From Prauserella salsuginis (GTDB lineage: Bacteria > Actinomycetota > Actinomycetes > Mycobacteriales > Pseudonocardiaceae), in contig NZ_JANBBF010000009.1 in the NCBI RefSeq assembly GCF_024648885.1, forward strand, positions 124,001 through 188,000: a DNA stretch of 64,000 bases. Reading direction: 5' to 3'. A model generated the notes under the pieces. It was not told where the DNA came from. It did not search any database and worked only from the letters and a program-made list of their open reading frames with translations. A program made the position numbers and the translations under genes. Shown here piece after piece: positions 26,501-34,629 of the stretch (position 1 is the first letter of the stretch; each line of letters starts with the position of its first letter).

Positions 26501-26842
26501 GGCCGCGGACTGCACGCGCTCGGTGACGGGGGCCGCAGCGTCGTTGACCTTGTCCGTGACGGGCTGGGCCTTCTCCATCGCCGGAGCGGCGGCCTCGTTG
26601 ACCTTGTCCGTGACGGGCTTGGTGCTGACCTCCCTGTCGACACCGGGCAGGTCGTGCTGGCCCATCGGCGTGCCGACCGCGTTGTCCTCGATCTGAACGG
26701 GAACGCTGACGCCAGCATCGAGCGGACCGGCGGGGGAGTCCGGGTCGACGTTCTCGTCTGCGGAAGCGATGCCGGTACCCAGCATCATCATGCCACCGGT
26801 CACCAGCGCGGTCTGCAATCCGCGCTTCGCCCAGGTCTGCAT
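23573..26842 (-). CDS. Large secreted repeat protein with chaplin-like units
   Basis: 1089 residues; ATG after AAAAGGAG. Signal peptide (MQTWAKRGLQTALVTGG...ASADE, cleavage near 28), a charged linker (45-188), then about 14 tandem units of 50-62 residues (190-905) of the form GN(I/V)V..P.A.PV.VFGVG.(S/T)WIGNA followed by an acidic, Gly/Thr-rich loop. The strand pattern resembles chaplin domains but has no cysteines. The C-terminal 180 residues are Pro/Ala-rich with no membrane anchor; an internal LPATG at 929 is not a sorting signal. Probably a cell-surface or aerial-hypha fibre protein. Confidence 0.8.
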   Translation of the reverse strand: MQTWAKRGLQTALVTGGMMMLGTGIASADENVDPDSPAGPLDAGVSVPVQIEDNAVGTPMGQHDLPGVDREVSTKPVTDKVNEAAAPAMEKAQPVTDKVNDAAAPVTERVQSAADRGNAAMTQTGPHTEKAAPSAESPVTKATDAGADRLPGPVSESVPQADQVTDTLTQQAGSTDARQVPEPGDDPFMGNKVDTNIALPIQITGNAVGILGDAEVHSDSEQSYEHNSDVSTDGSSGGLAGNVVALDWAAPVQISGNAGSLFGSGKSTGSASQDATTTGDVDTDGSNGAGAGNVVSPQLATPVQVSGNAIAWFLGHSETDFDANSSAESGGYLATNGEGGSVAGNVVGAPVALPVRAANNAATWGGDADASGSSMVDAAAGDDTSPGMHDIDSFIQTEGENGFASGTIAQPQVASLASVTGVAGSWIGNAATGTSGDRQAGGTASDATMTAGGASNTNGNEAAGSGNIVDAPVALPVEIFGVGGTWIGNAHANDHVNSTEAVAGGDTLTPGDESVLSSNTASAAIASAAEVFGVGGAWIGNASGSAESDKLVDAGGYNGTLANESSGSGNLVQVPLATPVEVFGVGGSWIGQGVGEGEETKEVIAGGGGSTIDDYGFANANLVQAPVALPAQVFGVGASWIGNGIGEGEGDTITEAGGDATAAGDKGTIAGNIGFVPVSMPAQVHGIGASWIGNGHGTSSNLTDSMAGGDATTSGEEGSIAGNLVEVPAGGAASVFGNGANWIGTASGTGVNDVVSEAGGDSETVGDGGSIAGNIVSADAMPIVSAFGNAASLTGVANGAGANFVDVTSGGDKETSGMGGAISGSIVDVPLTAVAQLFGNAATVGGVANAIGDNTTVGESSGTTTTAGDQQALSGVDMQRPIGVVAQVYDVPLALLGQATTMASNDTDLTVADAPIDPIIDKQITGSELPATGMPNTPYFDALANRAPELASASPMQRSATPTAAPSAPELPAAPGMPGAGDLPAGELPVNGLLPELSGAGAPELPAMPAQRSHVPQLPADPTQGEFAGALDDVSLNGVELGGTDMRSADFGGVPSAPEVPADVPADADALQGAADEVAVNGYGLGAFI
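24128..26275 (-). repeat. About 14 coding repeats of roughly 153 bp
   Basis: Repeat units begin at residues near 190, 241, 292, 344, 406, 466, 519, 569, 619, 671, 722, 773, 823 and 874 of the secreted protein. Units 6-10 are the most alike (FGVGGSWIGN core); the two longest, near 344 and 406, carry extra loop residues. Confidence 0.8.
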
Positions 26843-27041
26843 TATGTGGTGTTCTCCTTTTCCTAGGTTCCCTGTTGAGAGGGCATATTTGCGCTCCGCC
26901 GAACGCGCGGGGACATGAGGCGGATGGCGAGCACGCCGAAAGGCGCGTCGCGGGAAATGCGGGGAAAGGAAAAGCCGACGCGGAGAATAAAAGCGGAAAA
27001 ACGGAATCCGCAGGGGCGCGCCGGCTACCCCGCGGAAGTGA

Positions 27042-28388
27042 TCAGTCGGGCGTCACACCGGGCTGCGAACCCGGGGACATCGACTTGTGCAGCAGGCCGG
27101 AGCGCAGGGCCGCACCCACGGCGGCCACGGCGAACGGCTCGGCCGTGGTGATGACGGCGCCGGACGGCGCATCGGCATGCGTGCTGCCGGCGATCGACGA
27201 GTGCGACGGCACGGATGCCGGCACGTACTGCGGGTCGAACTCCGGGACCGACGACCTCGTCGGCTCGCCGGAGTCGGTGTCGACGGCGGCACTTTCGGTG
27301 CTCTCGCCGTCGTGACCGGTGTCGTCGACACCGGACGTCTCATGGTGACCGTGGTCCGAAGTGGACGTCACGGTGTGATGCCGCTCGCCGCCGGGCGCGC
27401 GGGCGTCGGCGTCGTGCGGTGAAGTCTGGGGCGCGCCTTCGGACAGGTCCGGGCCGCCCGGGCCCATCGGCACGTCGGACGGCGACGGCAAGTCGGCCGG
27501 ATCGGCCGTGAAGCCGGACCACGGCAGCTCGAAGCCGGACCAGTCGTCCCAGCCGACCGAACGGTCACCGGACCAGTCGTCGGCGGCTGCGCGCAGCGCG
27601 TCACCGAAACCGTGAACGGCCTCGCGGGCCCGGCCGGTGACCTTTTTCCAGGTGTGCTCGGCGTGAGGTCGCCCTGCGGAACCGTCGGCGGCGCCGCATG
27701 ATTCGGACGGCTCGGCGGTCTCCGGCGTGTCGGTGTCGTCCGGGCGATCGGCATCCGGGCGGTCGGCGTCCGAGTCCTGGCACGTTGCGCTCTCGGCGTC
27801 GCCGGAGGCTTGGGTGGCGTCGGCACTTTCGGCCGGCTCGGCGGCATCCTCAGCATCCGCCAGGTCTCGGCCACGATCGGCGAAGCGGCCGATGTCGAAC
27901 CGGTCGCTGTGCGCGTCGTCGAACAGGCCGCGCACGTCGGTCGGACCGGGCGCGGCTGGGTCACACTCGGCGAGATCGCCGGCGTCGACACGGTCCGCGA
28001 GGTGGCGGCCGAACGCGGTGTCGGCCGATGCCTCATCGGCCTCCGAGGTGTCGCCCTCCGGCGCACCACCGTGGTCCACACCACCGTCGGGCGACTGCGT
28101 CTGCCGTCCGTCGGACCGATCGCCGGAGGACTGGGAATCGGCTGCCTTGGAGCTCGAGGAACCGGAGTCCTTCGCTTGGGAATCCCCGGCACCGGAGGTG
28201 AACGGCACGTCGGCCGACGGCTTGGCTTCGCCGATGTTGTCGAGCGGGTTCTCGACCGCGGAGGCGGACGTCGCGCCGAAGCCCCATGCGATCGCGGTGG
28301 CGGCCGCTGCGCCTCCGGAGACGGTGAGCGCGCGCCACAACCACCGACGGACGCGCCGGGCGTCCGGTGTCGGGGTCGTCGCTGTCAC
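27042..28388 (-). CDS. Secreted acidic low-complexity protein
   Basis: 448 residues from GTG 28388, which has GAGGAG five nt before it. An Arg-rich start and hydrophobic core (WRALTVSGGAAAATAIAWGFG) end at SASAVENP, a secretion signal. The mature part is very rich in Asp/Ser/Glu/His with three cysteines and no known domain; it ends AAVGAALRSGLLHKS. It lies 200 bp upstream of the chaplin-like repeat gene on the same strand, suggesting a shared envelope role. The 200-bp gap is unusually A-rich and holds the next gene's promoter. Confidence 0.7.
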   Translation of the reverse strand: MTATTPTPDARRVRRWLWRALTVSGGAAAATAIAWGFGATSASAVENPLDNIGEAKPSADVPFTSGAGDSQAKDSGSSSSKAADSQSSGDRSDGRQTQSPDGGVDHGGAPEGDTSEADEASADTAFGRHLADRVDAGDLAECDPAAPGPTDVRGLFDDAHSDRFDIGRFADRGRDLADAEDAAEPAESADATQASGDAESATCQDSDADRPDADRPDDTDTPETAEPSESCGAADGSAGRPHAEHTWKKVTGRAREAVHGFGDALRAAADDWSGDRSVGWDDWSGFELPWSGFTADPADLPSPSDVPMGPGGPDLSEGAPQTSPHDADARAPGGERHHTVTSTSDHGHHETSGVDDTGHDGESTESAAVDTDSGEPTRSSVPEFDPQYVPASVPSHSSIAGSTHADAPSGAVITTAEPFAVAAVGAALRSGLLHKSMSPGSQPGVTPD

Positions 28389-28714
28389 GCGCACTCCTCG
28401 CGAATCTCGAACCCGCACGAATCGGCATCGGGGAACGCCGGTGCGTGCAAGGGCCTCACAAGCCTCGTCCCGTCAGCGCCCACCCTTGGACACCGCGGAA
28501 CATGAAGAAGAATCGGAAAATGAATTCCGGCGCGGTTTCACCCGCGTGCCGATGACAATGGCAAACCCGAGCCCCGGAAATCACGTCCAGCACGACTTGA
28601 TGGCACGAAGGTGTGAAAATCACGCGCCGTATCAACGCATCACTCGGCGTAGCAGCCCCCGCCCGTAGATCGACTCACCGCACACGGCGACGTCGACCTC
28701 GATACGGTTAGCCC
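28389..28714. promoter_or_regulatory. 326-bp divergent promoter region
   Basis: Between the acidic secreted protein and the AI-2E-type gene. AT-richer near 28500-28530 and 28600-28620, in line with promoters for the leftward secreted genes. TACGGT at 28701, 9 nt before GTG 28715, could be the -10 of a nearly leaderless rightward transcript. No coding signal. Confidence 0.35.
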
Positions 28715-29989
28715 GTGGACGACGACACGGCCCGGACGCCCGGGAGCCTCCCCTCCGACCCCGCATCCCACGGCAGCCCCCTCGACGCCGACGTCGCACG
28801 ATCGGTGCCGAAGGGCTTCCGGGTCGCGGCAGCGTTGTCCTGGCGGTTCCTGGTCATCGTCGCCGCGCTGTACGTCATCGGGGAGGTCGTCGGCTACCTG
28901 CCCGTCGTCGTGATCCCGCTGTCGGTGGCGCTGCTGCTCGCCGCGTTGCTGATCCCCGCGGTGCACCGGCTGATGCGGATCGGCCTGCCGCAGACGTTGG
29001 CGGCCGTGATCGTGCTGATCGGCGGACTCGGTGTCGTCGGCGGGCTGCTGACGTTCGTCATCATCCAGTTCACCGAAGGCCTGCCCGCGCTGCAGCAACA
29101 GGTCTCGCAGAGCCTCGAACAGATCGAGGACTGGCTCATCAACGGGCCACTGCACCTGCAGCAGACGCAGATCCAGGACGCCATCAACAACGGCGTCCAG
29201 TTCATCCAGGACAACCAGGCCGCGGTCACCTCCAGCGCACTGACCACCGCGGGCACCATCGGCACGTTCCTCACCGGGTTCCTGCTGACGCTCTTCATCC
29301 TGATCTTCTTCCTGACCAGCGGAAACCAGATCTGGACGTTCCTCATCCGCGGCGTGCCCCGCAACGTGCGCGATCGCGCCGACCTCGCGGGCCGCCGGGG
29401 GTTCACCTCGCTGATCAACTACGTGCGCGCGACCGCCGCCGTCGCCGTCGTGGACGCCGTCCTCATCGGCGTCGGCCTGTGGATCATCGGCGTTCCCCTC
29501 GTGGTGCCGCTGTCCACCCTGATCTTTCTCGGTGCGTTCGTCCCGATCATCGGTGCCGTCGTCACCGGTGCCGTCGCGGTGCTCGTCGCACTGGTGACCA
29601 ACGGCTTCATCGCCTCGGTCATCGTGCTGGCCATCGTGGTCGGCGTCATGCAGGTCGAAGGCAACGTCCTGCAGCCGCTGCTGCTCGGCCGTTCGGTGCG
29701 GTTGCACCCGCTGGCCGTCGTCCTCGCGATCACCGTCGGCCTGACCGTGGCGGGCATCCCGGGCGCCCTGCTGGCCGTCCCACTGCTCGCGGTGCTGAAC
29801 GCCGGCATCAAATCGCTGGTCCACGGCGACGAATTCGAAGGTGACGGTGATCCCGTGACCGGAACCGATGTGGCCGGATCCGAGTCCGACCCCGGCGGTA
29901 CGGACCACGACGACCCGAACGCCGCATCCCGGGACACGAATTCCGACACTACGGTGACGACCGGCGAATCAGACAGATCAGAGGAGTAG
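28715..29989 (+). CDS. AI-2E (PerM) family membrane transporter
   Basis: 424 residues with about eight membrane spans. Family features: the WRFLVIVAALYVIGEV and VVIPLSVALLLAALL N-terminal spans, a long periplasmic-type helical insert (LQQQVSQSLEQIEDWL), and the C-terminal block IFLGAFVPIIGAVVTG...QVEGNVLQPLLLGRSVRLHP. The acidic 60-residue C-tail is cytoplasmic. Substrate not predictable. The two-component system starts 13 bp downstream. Confidence 0.88.
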   Translation: MDDDTARTPGSLPSDPASHGSPLDADVARSVPKGFRVAAALSWRFLVIVAALYVIGEVVGYLPVVVIPLSVALLLAALLIPAVHRLMRIGLPQTLAAVIVLIGGLGVVGGLLTFVIIQFTEGLPALQQQVSQSLEQIEDWLINGPLHLQQTQIQDAINNGVQFIQDNQAAVTSSALTTAGTIGTFLTGFLLTLFILIFFLTSGNQIWTFLIRGVPRNVRDRADLAGRRGFTSLINYVRATAAVAVVDAVLIGVGLWIIGVPLVVPLSTLIFLGAFVPIIGAVVTGAVAVLVALVTNGFIASVIVLAIVVGVMQVEGNVLQPLLLGRSVRLHPLAVVLAITVGLTVAGIPGALLAVPLLAVLNAGIKSLVHGDEFEGDGDPVTGTDVAGSESDPGGTDHDDPNAASRDTNSDTTVTTGESDRSEE

Positions 29990-30002
29990 TCAGGCGGCCC
30001 CG

Positions 30003-31157
30003 ATGACGACCGCATCCAAACCGAACCTGCTCGACCCGATCACCCCGTTGTGGTGGGGAACCATCGTGTTGCGGTGGATGACGCTGGCGTTCGCGCTGGG
30101 TGCGGTGATCGTCCACTTCCACGAGTACCGCAACCTGGCCCTGGCATGGGGCGCGTGGGCCGTGATGCTCGTGTGGTCGATCGTGACGACGGCGGCGTTC
30201 GTGCGCGTGCGCACCCGCTACGCGGGTCTCGTCGTGGCGGACGTGGTCGTGACGTGCGGCATCATGCTGCTCTCGCAGCTGGCGCTGTCCGAGTACCAGT
30301 TCGCCATCACCGCGCCGCTGCTGACGACCGTGTGGGCGTCCGTCGCGCCGCTGACGGCAGGCGCGCGCTTCGGCGCCGTCGGCGGGGCTGCAGGCGGGCT
30401 GATCGTCGCCGTGTGCACCGGTGTCGCCCGCTGGAAGTTCGACCTGGACGTCGCACGCGACGGGCTGCTGCTGTTCGCCAGCGGCACGATCATCGGCATG
30501 GCCGCGACGACCGCGCGCCGGTCGCAGGCGGTGGTCTCGCGCGCGATGCGGGCCGAGGCCGCCACCGCCGAACGCGAACGCCTCGCGCGCTCCATCCACG
30601 ACAGTGTGCTGCAGGTGCTAGCGCGGGTGCGCAGGCGCGGCGCCGAACTCGGCGGCGAGGCCGCGGAACTCGCCAAGCAGGCGGGCGAGCAGGAGATCGC
30701 GTTGCGGGCCCTCGTGACGTCGGAACCCCTCGGCCCCAGCGACGGCAACGCCGACCTGCGCGCCGCACTCGGGGTGCTGGCGACCTCGAGGGTGCAGGTC
30801 TCCGGACCCGCCTCCGAGGTGCGGCTGCCCGCGGACACCGTCGGCGAACTGCTGACCGCCGTGAAGGAGGCCCTCTCCAACGTCGACAAGCACGCGGGCG
30901 AGGGCGCGAAGGCGTGGGTGTTGCTGGAAGAGCTCTCCGACGAGATCGTACTGACGGTCCGCGACGACGGGCCAGGCATTCCCGAGGGCCGGCTCGAAGC
31001 GGCGGCCGAGGAAGGACACATCGGCGTCGCCCAATCCATCAGGGGCCGGCTCGCCGAACTGGGCGGGACGGCCCGGCTCGACACCGCACCCGGTGCGGGA
31101 ACCGAGTGGGAAATGCACCTGCCACGACCGGTCGACCTGAGGAGGACCACCCGATGA
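30003..31157 (+). CDS. MacS-type sensor histidine kinase
   Basis: 384 residues: four to five N-terminal spans (about 20-165), HisKA_3 phospho-acceptor helix ERERLARSIHDSVLQVLA (His near 199), N-box EALSNVDKHAGEGAKAW and G-box VRDDGPGIPEG in the ATPase domain. Resembles the actinobacterial MacS membrane sensors. Overlaps the response regulator gene by ATGA; likely co-transcribed with the AI-2E-type gene. Confidence 0.9.
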   Translation: MTTASKPNLLDPITPLWWGTIVLRWMTLAFALGAVIVHFHEYRNLALAWGAWAVMLVWSIVTTAAFVRVRTRYAGLVVADVVVTCGIMLLSQLALSEYQFAITAPLLTTVWASVAPLTAGARFGAVGGAAGGLIVAVCTGVARWKFDLDVARDGLLLFASGTIIGMAATTARRSQAVVSRAMRAEAATAERERLARSIHDSVLQVLARVRRRGAELGGEAAELAKQAGEQEIALRALVTSEPLGPSDGNADLRAALGVLATSRVQVSGPASEVRLPADTVGELLTAVKEALSNVDKHAGEGAKAWVLLEELSDEIVLTVRDDGPGIPEGRLEAAAEEGHIGVAQSIRGRLAELGGTARLDTAPGAGTEWEMHLPRPVDLRRTTR

Positions 31158-31807
31158 CGGTGTCGGTGATGATCGTCGACGACCATCCGATGTGGCGGGA
31201 CGGCGTCGCGCGGGACCTGAGTGAACACGGCTTCGACGTGCGCGCCACGGCGGCTGACGTCGACTCGGCCGTGCGGGTGGCGACCACGGTCACCCCCGAC
31301 GTCGTGCTGATGGACCTCAACCTCGGCGAACAATCCGGGGTCGACGCGATCAGGGCGATCGCCGGACAGCTGGCCGACACCCGGGTGCTCGTGCTGTCGG
31401 CCAGCGGTGAGCACGCCGACGTGCTGGAGGCCGTGAAGGCGGGCGCGTCGGGCTATCTCGTCAAGTCGGCGTCCGTGACCGAGCTGGTCGACGCCGTGCG
31501 GCGAACCGCCGACGGCGACCCGGTGTTCACGGCGGGCCTTGCCGGCATGGTCCTGGGCGAGTACCGGCGGATGGCCGAAACACCGAGCGGGGGCGATCCG
31601 CCACCCCAGCTGACCCAGCGCGAACAGGACGTGCTGCGGTTCGTCGCGAAGGGCCTGACGGCGCGGCAGATCGCCGACCGGCTCGTCATCTCCCACCGCA
31701 CCGTGGAGAACCACGTGCAGTCGACGTTGCGGAAACTCCAGCTGCACAACCGCGTCGAACTCGCCCGATACGCCATCGAGCACGGTCTCGATCAGGAACA
31801 GGAGTGA
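31154..31807 (+). CDS. NarL/LuxR-type response regulator
   Basis: 217 residues. Receiver domain with acidic pair VDDHP, phospho-acceptor Asp in LMDLNLGEQSG, switch Ser in VLSASG and Lys in LVKSAS; C-terminal LuxR HTH (LTQREQDVLRFVAKGLTARQ...HRTVENHVQSTLRKL). Cognate partner of the kinase just upstream, forming a MacRS-like pair. Confidence 0.93.
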   Translation: MTVSVMIVDDHPMWRDGVARDLSEHGFDVRATAADVDSAVRVATTVTPDVVLMDLNLGEQSGVDAIRAIAGQLADTRVLVLSASGEHADVLEAVKAGASGYLVKSASVTELVDAVRRTADGDPVFTAGLAGMVLGEYRRMAETPSGGDPPPQLTQREQDVLRFVAKGLTARQIADRLVISHRTVENHVQSTLRKLQLHNRVELARYAIEHGLDQEQE

Positions 31808-31895
31808 GCCTTCTCCGACATCCGGTGTGGTTCGGGGGCGGTTCTCAGGGGTTTCCCGGATCCGCCGCGGCGGTCGCGGTCGTACCGTTCTCGGT

Positions 31896-32903
31896 GTGAC
31901 TGAATACTCCAGCGACGCGACTCCCGCCGACGGCGCGCACGCAGCCGCGCCGGGTGCCGATGCGACGAGCTCCGCGGAGCCTGCCGACACGGCGGAACCG
32001 GCGGCCACGGCCGACCCGGGCTCGGCGACATCGGCTGAGTCCGCGAGCGCCGCGGAGTCGGGGGACACCACGGGCACCACGGGATCGGCTGACACTCCGG
32101 GGTCGGGGGGCACGCCGGAGTCGGCGGGCGCCACAACGTCTGCGGGCGGCACAACGTCTGCTGGCGCCGCGGGGTCGGCGGGCACGCCGGGGTCGGGGGG
32201 CACTCCGGGATCGGCTGACACTCCGGGGTCTGCGGGCACGGCGTCCGAGTCGGCTCCCGGTGCGACCCATCGGGAGCGGCTGCGGAACCTGCGGGTGTCC
32301 GACGCCGAGCGCGAGCACGTCGTCGAACTGCTCCAGCGCGCGATCGGTCACGGCATGCTGGACCTGGACGAGTTCTCGGAGCGCACCGACACGGCGCTCG
32401 GGGCGCGCACGCGGGGTGAGCTGAACTCCGTGCTGGTCGACCTGCCCGGATTGCGGCACGAGGACGCCGTACCCGCCGCCGGAGCTGCGAGCCCGGCCTG
32501 GACCGGTGGGCAGCCCGACGACCCGTGGATCGACCGGCCGACGGGCAGGCGCGTCGAACTCAAGGGCGTCGGCAGCACGCTCGTGCGCCGCGGCCGGTGG
32601 CGGGTGCCGACGGACATGCTGGTGCGCAACAAGTACGGCGAGACGAAACTCGACTTCTCGTCGGCGGAGTTCACCAGCAAAGCCGTGCATGTCGAACTCG
32701 ACACGAAGTGGGGTTCGGTCAACCTGATCGTGCCGGAGCAGGCGTCGGTCGACCTGAACGGGATCGACGAGCTGAAGTGGTCGACGCTCACCGACAAGAC
32801 AGACTCGACACGGGCCGCGGGCACGCCGCGGATCGTGGTGACGGGCCGGGTCGTCGGCGGTTCGATGACGGTGCGGTACCCGCGCCGCAGCTGGCTCGCC
32901 TGA
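31896..32903 (+). CDS. DUF1707 protein with long repetitive N-terminus
   Basis: 335 residues from GTG 31896 (VTEYSSDATPADG). The first about 125 residues are Ala/Thr/Ser/Gly repeats such as GSADTPGSGGTPESAG, encoded by imperfect DNA repeats around 32070-32250. Then DUF1707 (LRVSDAEREHVVELLQRAIG...SERTDTAL, about 135-190) and a C-terminal beta-rich part (VRRGRWRVPTDMLVRNKYGE). DUF1707 proteins often sit by envelope two-component systems, as here. No ribosome-binding site is obvious, so the start is uncertain. Confidence 0.75.
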   Translation: MTEYSSDATPADGAHAAAPGADATSSAEPADTAEPAATADPGSATSAESASAAESGDTTGTTGSADTPGSGGTPESAGATTSAGGTTSAGAAGSAGTPGSGGTPGSADTPGSAGTASESAPGATHRERLRNLRVSDAEREHVVELLQRAIGHGMLDLDEFSERTDTALGARTRGELNSVLVDLPGLRHEDAVPAAGAASPAWTGGQPDDPWIDRPTGRRVELKGVGSTLVRRGRWRVPTDMLVRNKYGETKLDFSSAEFTSKAVHVELDTKWGSVNLIVPEQASVDLNGIDELKWSTLTDKTDSTRAAGTPRIVVTGRVVGGSMTVRYPRRSWLA

Positions 32904-32969
32904 CCGCGTCCGGCCGCCGACGACCGCCGCTCACCGGCGAACGTGTCGGCGGCGGCCGAACCCCTGGCC

Positions 32970-34598
32970 CTACTTCGTCGCCGTACGGGCCGCCTGCGCA
33001 TTCGGCGCAGCCAGCGCCTGCTCGGCGGCACGTTCGCACTCGGCCAGCGTGACGCCGGCGAGAGCGGCACCGACGGCGCGCACCGACGCGGCGTTCATCG
33101 ACAGGCTCGTCACGCCGAGGCCTGCCAACACTCGGGCGAGTCCCGGGTCGGCGGCCGCCTCGCCGCACACGCCCGCGGGTTTACCGGTCGCCTTCGCCGC
33201 GTCGCCGACCATGCCGATGAGCCGCAGCAGTGCGGGCTGCCACGGGTCGTTGAGCGTGGCCACCGCGCCGAGCTGCCGGTCGGCGGCGAAGGTGTACTGG
33301 GCGAGGTCGTTGGTGCCGACGGACACGAAGTCCACGGCTTCCAGCACCTCGCGGGCGCTCAGCGCCGCGGCGGGCACCTCGATCATCACGCCTGCCCGCG
33401 CGATTCCGGCCGCGCGCGCCCGCTCCGCGAACCACGCCGCCTCGTCGGCGGTGGCGACCATCGGAGCCATGACGGCGACGTCGGCACCCGAGTCGGCCGT
33501 CGCGCCCGCGATGGCCTCGAGCTGACGATCCAGCACGCCGGGCCGGTCGAACGCCACACGCACCCCGCGGACGCCGAGCGCCGGGTTCGGCTCCGCCTCC
33601 GGCGCGAGGAACGCCAACGGTTTGTCGGCGCCCGCGTCGAGCGTGCGCACGATGACCGGCTTGCCGCGGAACGGTTCGAGGACCGCGGCGTAGGCCGAAC
33701 GCTGCCCGTCGACGCCCGGTTCGTCGTCGGCGTCGAGGTAGCAGAACTCGGTGCGGAACAGGCCGACACCTTCGGCGCCCGCGTCGGCGGCGGCACGCGC
33801 ATCGGTGGGCGCACCCACGTTGGCCAGCACCTTCACGCGGTGACCGTCGGACGTCTCACCCGTGCCGTTCCACTCGGCGGCTCCGCCGGCGGTGGCCGTG
33901 ACGACGGGCGCCGCCGGATCGGCCGCTTCGACCGTGCCCGCGTCGCCGTCGACCACGAAAGCCCCGGCGTCGAACGTCAGCGCACCCCGCACGGCCACGA
34001 TCGCCGGGATGCCGATCGACCGCGCCAGGATCGCCGTGTGGCTGGTGGGACCGCCTTCCTCGGTGACGAGCGCGAGCACCTTCGCCGGGTCGAGCCCAGC
34101 CGTGTCCGCGGGGGCCAGGTCACGGGCGACGAGCACACTCGGGGTGGTCAGCTCCGGAACGCCGGGCGGTGCGATGCCGAGCACCTCGGCGATGATCCGG
34201 TCACGCACGTCGTGGACGTCGCGGACGCGTTCGGCCATGTACCCACCCGCGTTGGACAGTGCCTGCGCGAAGTGGCCCGCCGCCTCGTAGACGGCGCGGG
34301 CCGCAGGGATGCGCTGCGCGGTGACGAGCTGTTCGGCCTGACTGACCAGCGACGGGTCGGCGGCCATCGCGGCCGTGGTGGTGAGGATCGCGGCGGCGTC
34401 ACCGGTCGCGGCGGAAGCCATCGTTTCGAGCCGGGCGGCGACCTTCTCCGCCGCGGGGCCGATCAGCGCGGACTCGGCGTACGGATCATCCGGTCCCGGC
34501 GTGCTCGCCGGCTCCTCGATGGTGTCGGTGACCCGTACGACCGGGCCGCTCGCGCGGCCGGGGCTGACGCCCACGCCGGACAACTTCGCCTCGGCCAT
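32970..34598 (-). CDS. ptsI: PTS enzyme I (phosphoenolpyruvate-protein phosphotransferase)
   Basis: 542 residues, normal length. Phosphohistidine site EEGGPTSHTAILAR, PEP-binding GVGLFRTEFCYLD, KPVIVRTLDAGADKPL and the catalytic Cys motif PAGVCGEAAADP are all intact. Transfers phosphate from PEP to HPr for sugar uptake. It follows rbsK by 31 bp on the same strand; no HPr or EII gene is in the window. Confidence 0.95.
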   Translation of the reverse strand: MAEAKLSGVGVSPGRASGPVVRVTDTIEEPASTPGPDDPYAESALIGPAAEKVAARLETMASAATGDAAAILTTTAAMAADPSLVSQAEQLVTAQRIPAARAVYEAAGHFAQALSNAGGYMAERVRDVHDVRDRIIAEVLGIAPPGVPELTTPSVLVARDLAPADTAGLDPAKVLALVTEEGGPTSHTAILARSIGIPAIVAVRGALTFDAGAFVVDGDAGTVEAADPAAPVVTATAGGAAEWNGTGETSDGHRVKVLANVGAPTDARAAADAGAEGVGLFRTEFCYLDADDEPGVDGQRSAYAAVLEPFRGKPVIVRTLDAGADKPLAFLAPEAEPNPALGVRGVRVAFDRPGVLDRQLEAIAGATADSGADVAVMAPMVATADEAAWFAERARAAGIARAGVMIEVPAAALSAREVLEAVDFVSVGTNDLAQYTFAADRQLGAVATLNDPWQPALLRLIGMVGDAAKATGKPAGVCGEAAADPGLARVLAGLGVTSLSMNAASVRAVGAALAGVTLAECERAAEQALAAPNAQAARTATK

Positions 34599-34629
34599 GT
34601 GCCTGATCCTCCCAAACCTGATCGGAAAC

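Noticed and set aside
23228-26866. 1212-codon rightward frame opposite the repeat protein
   Set aside because: It mirrors the repeat gene in antisense (Arg/Gly/His-rich); the leftward frame has a signal peptide, ribosome-binding site and regular repeats.
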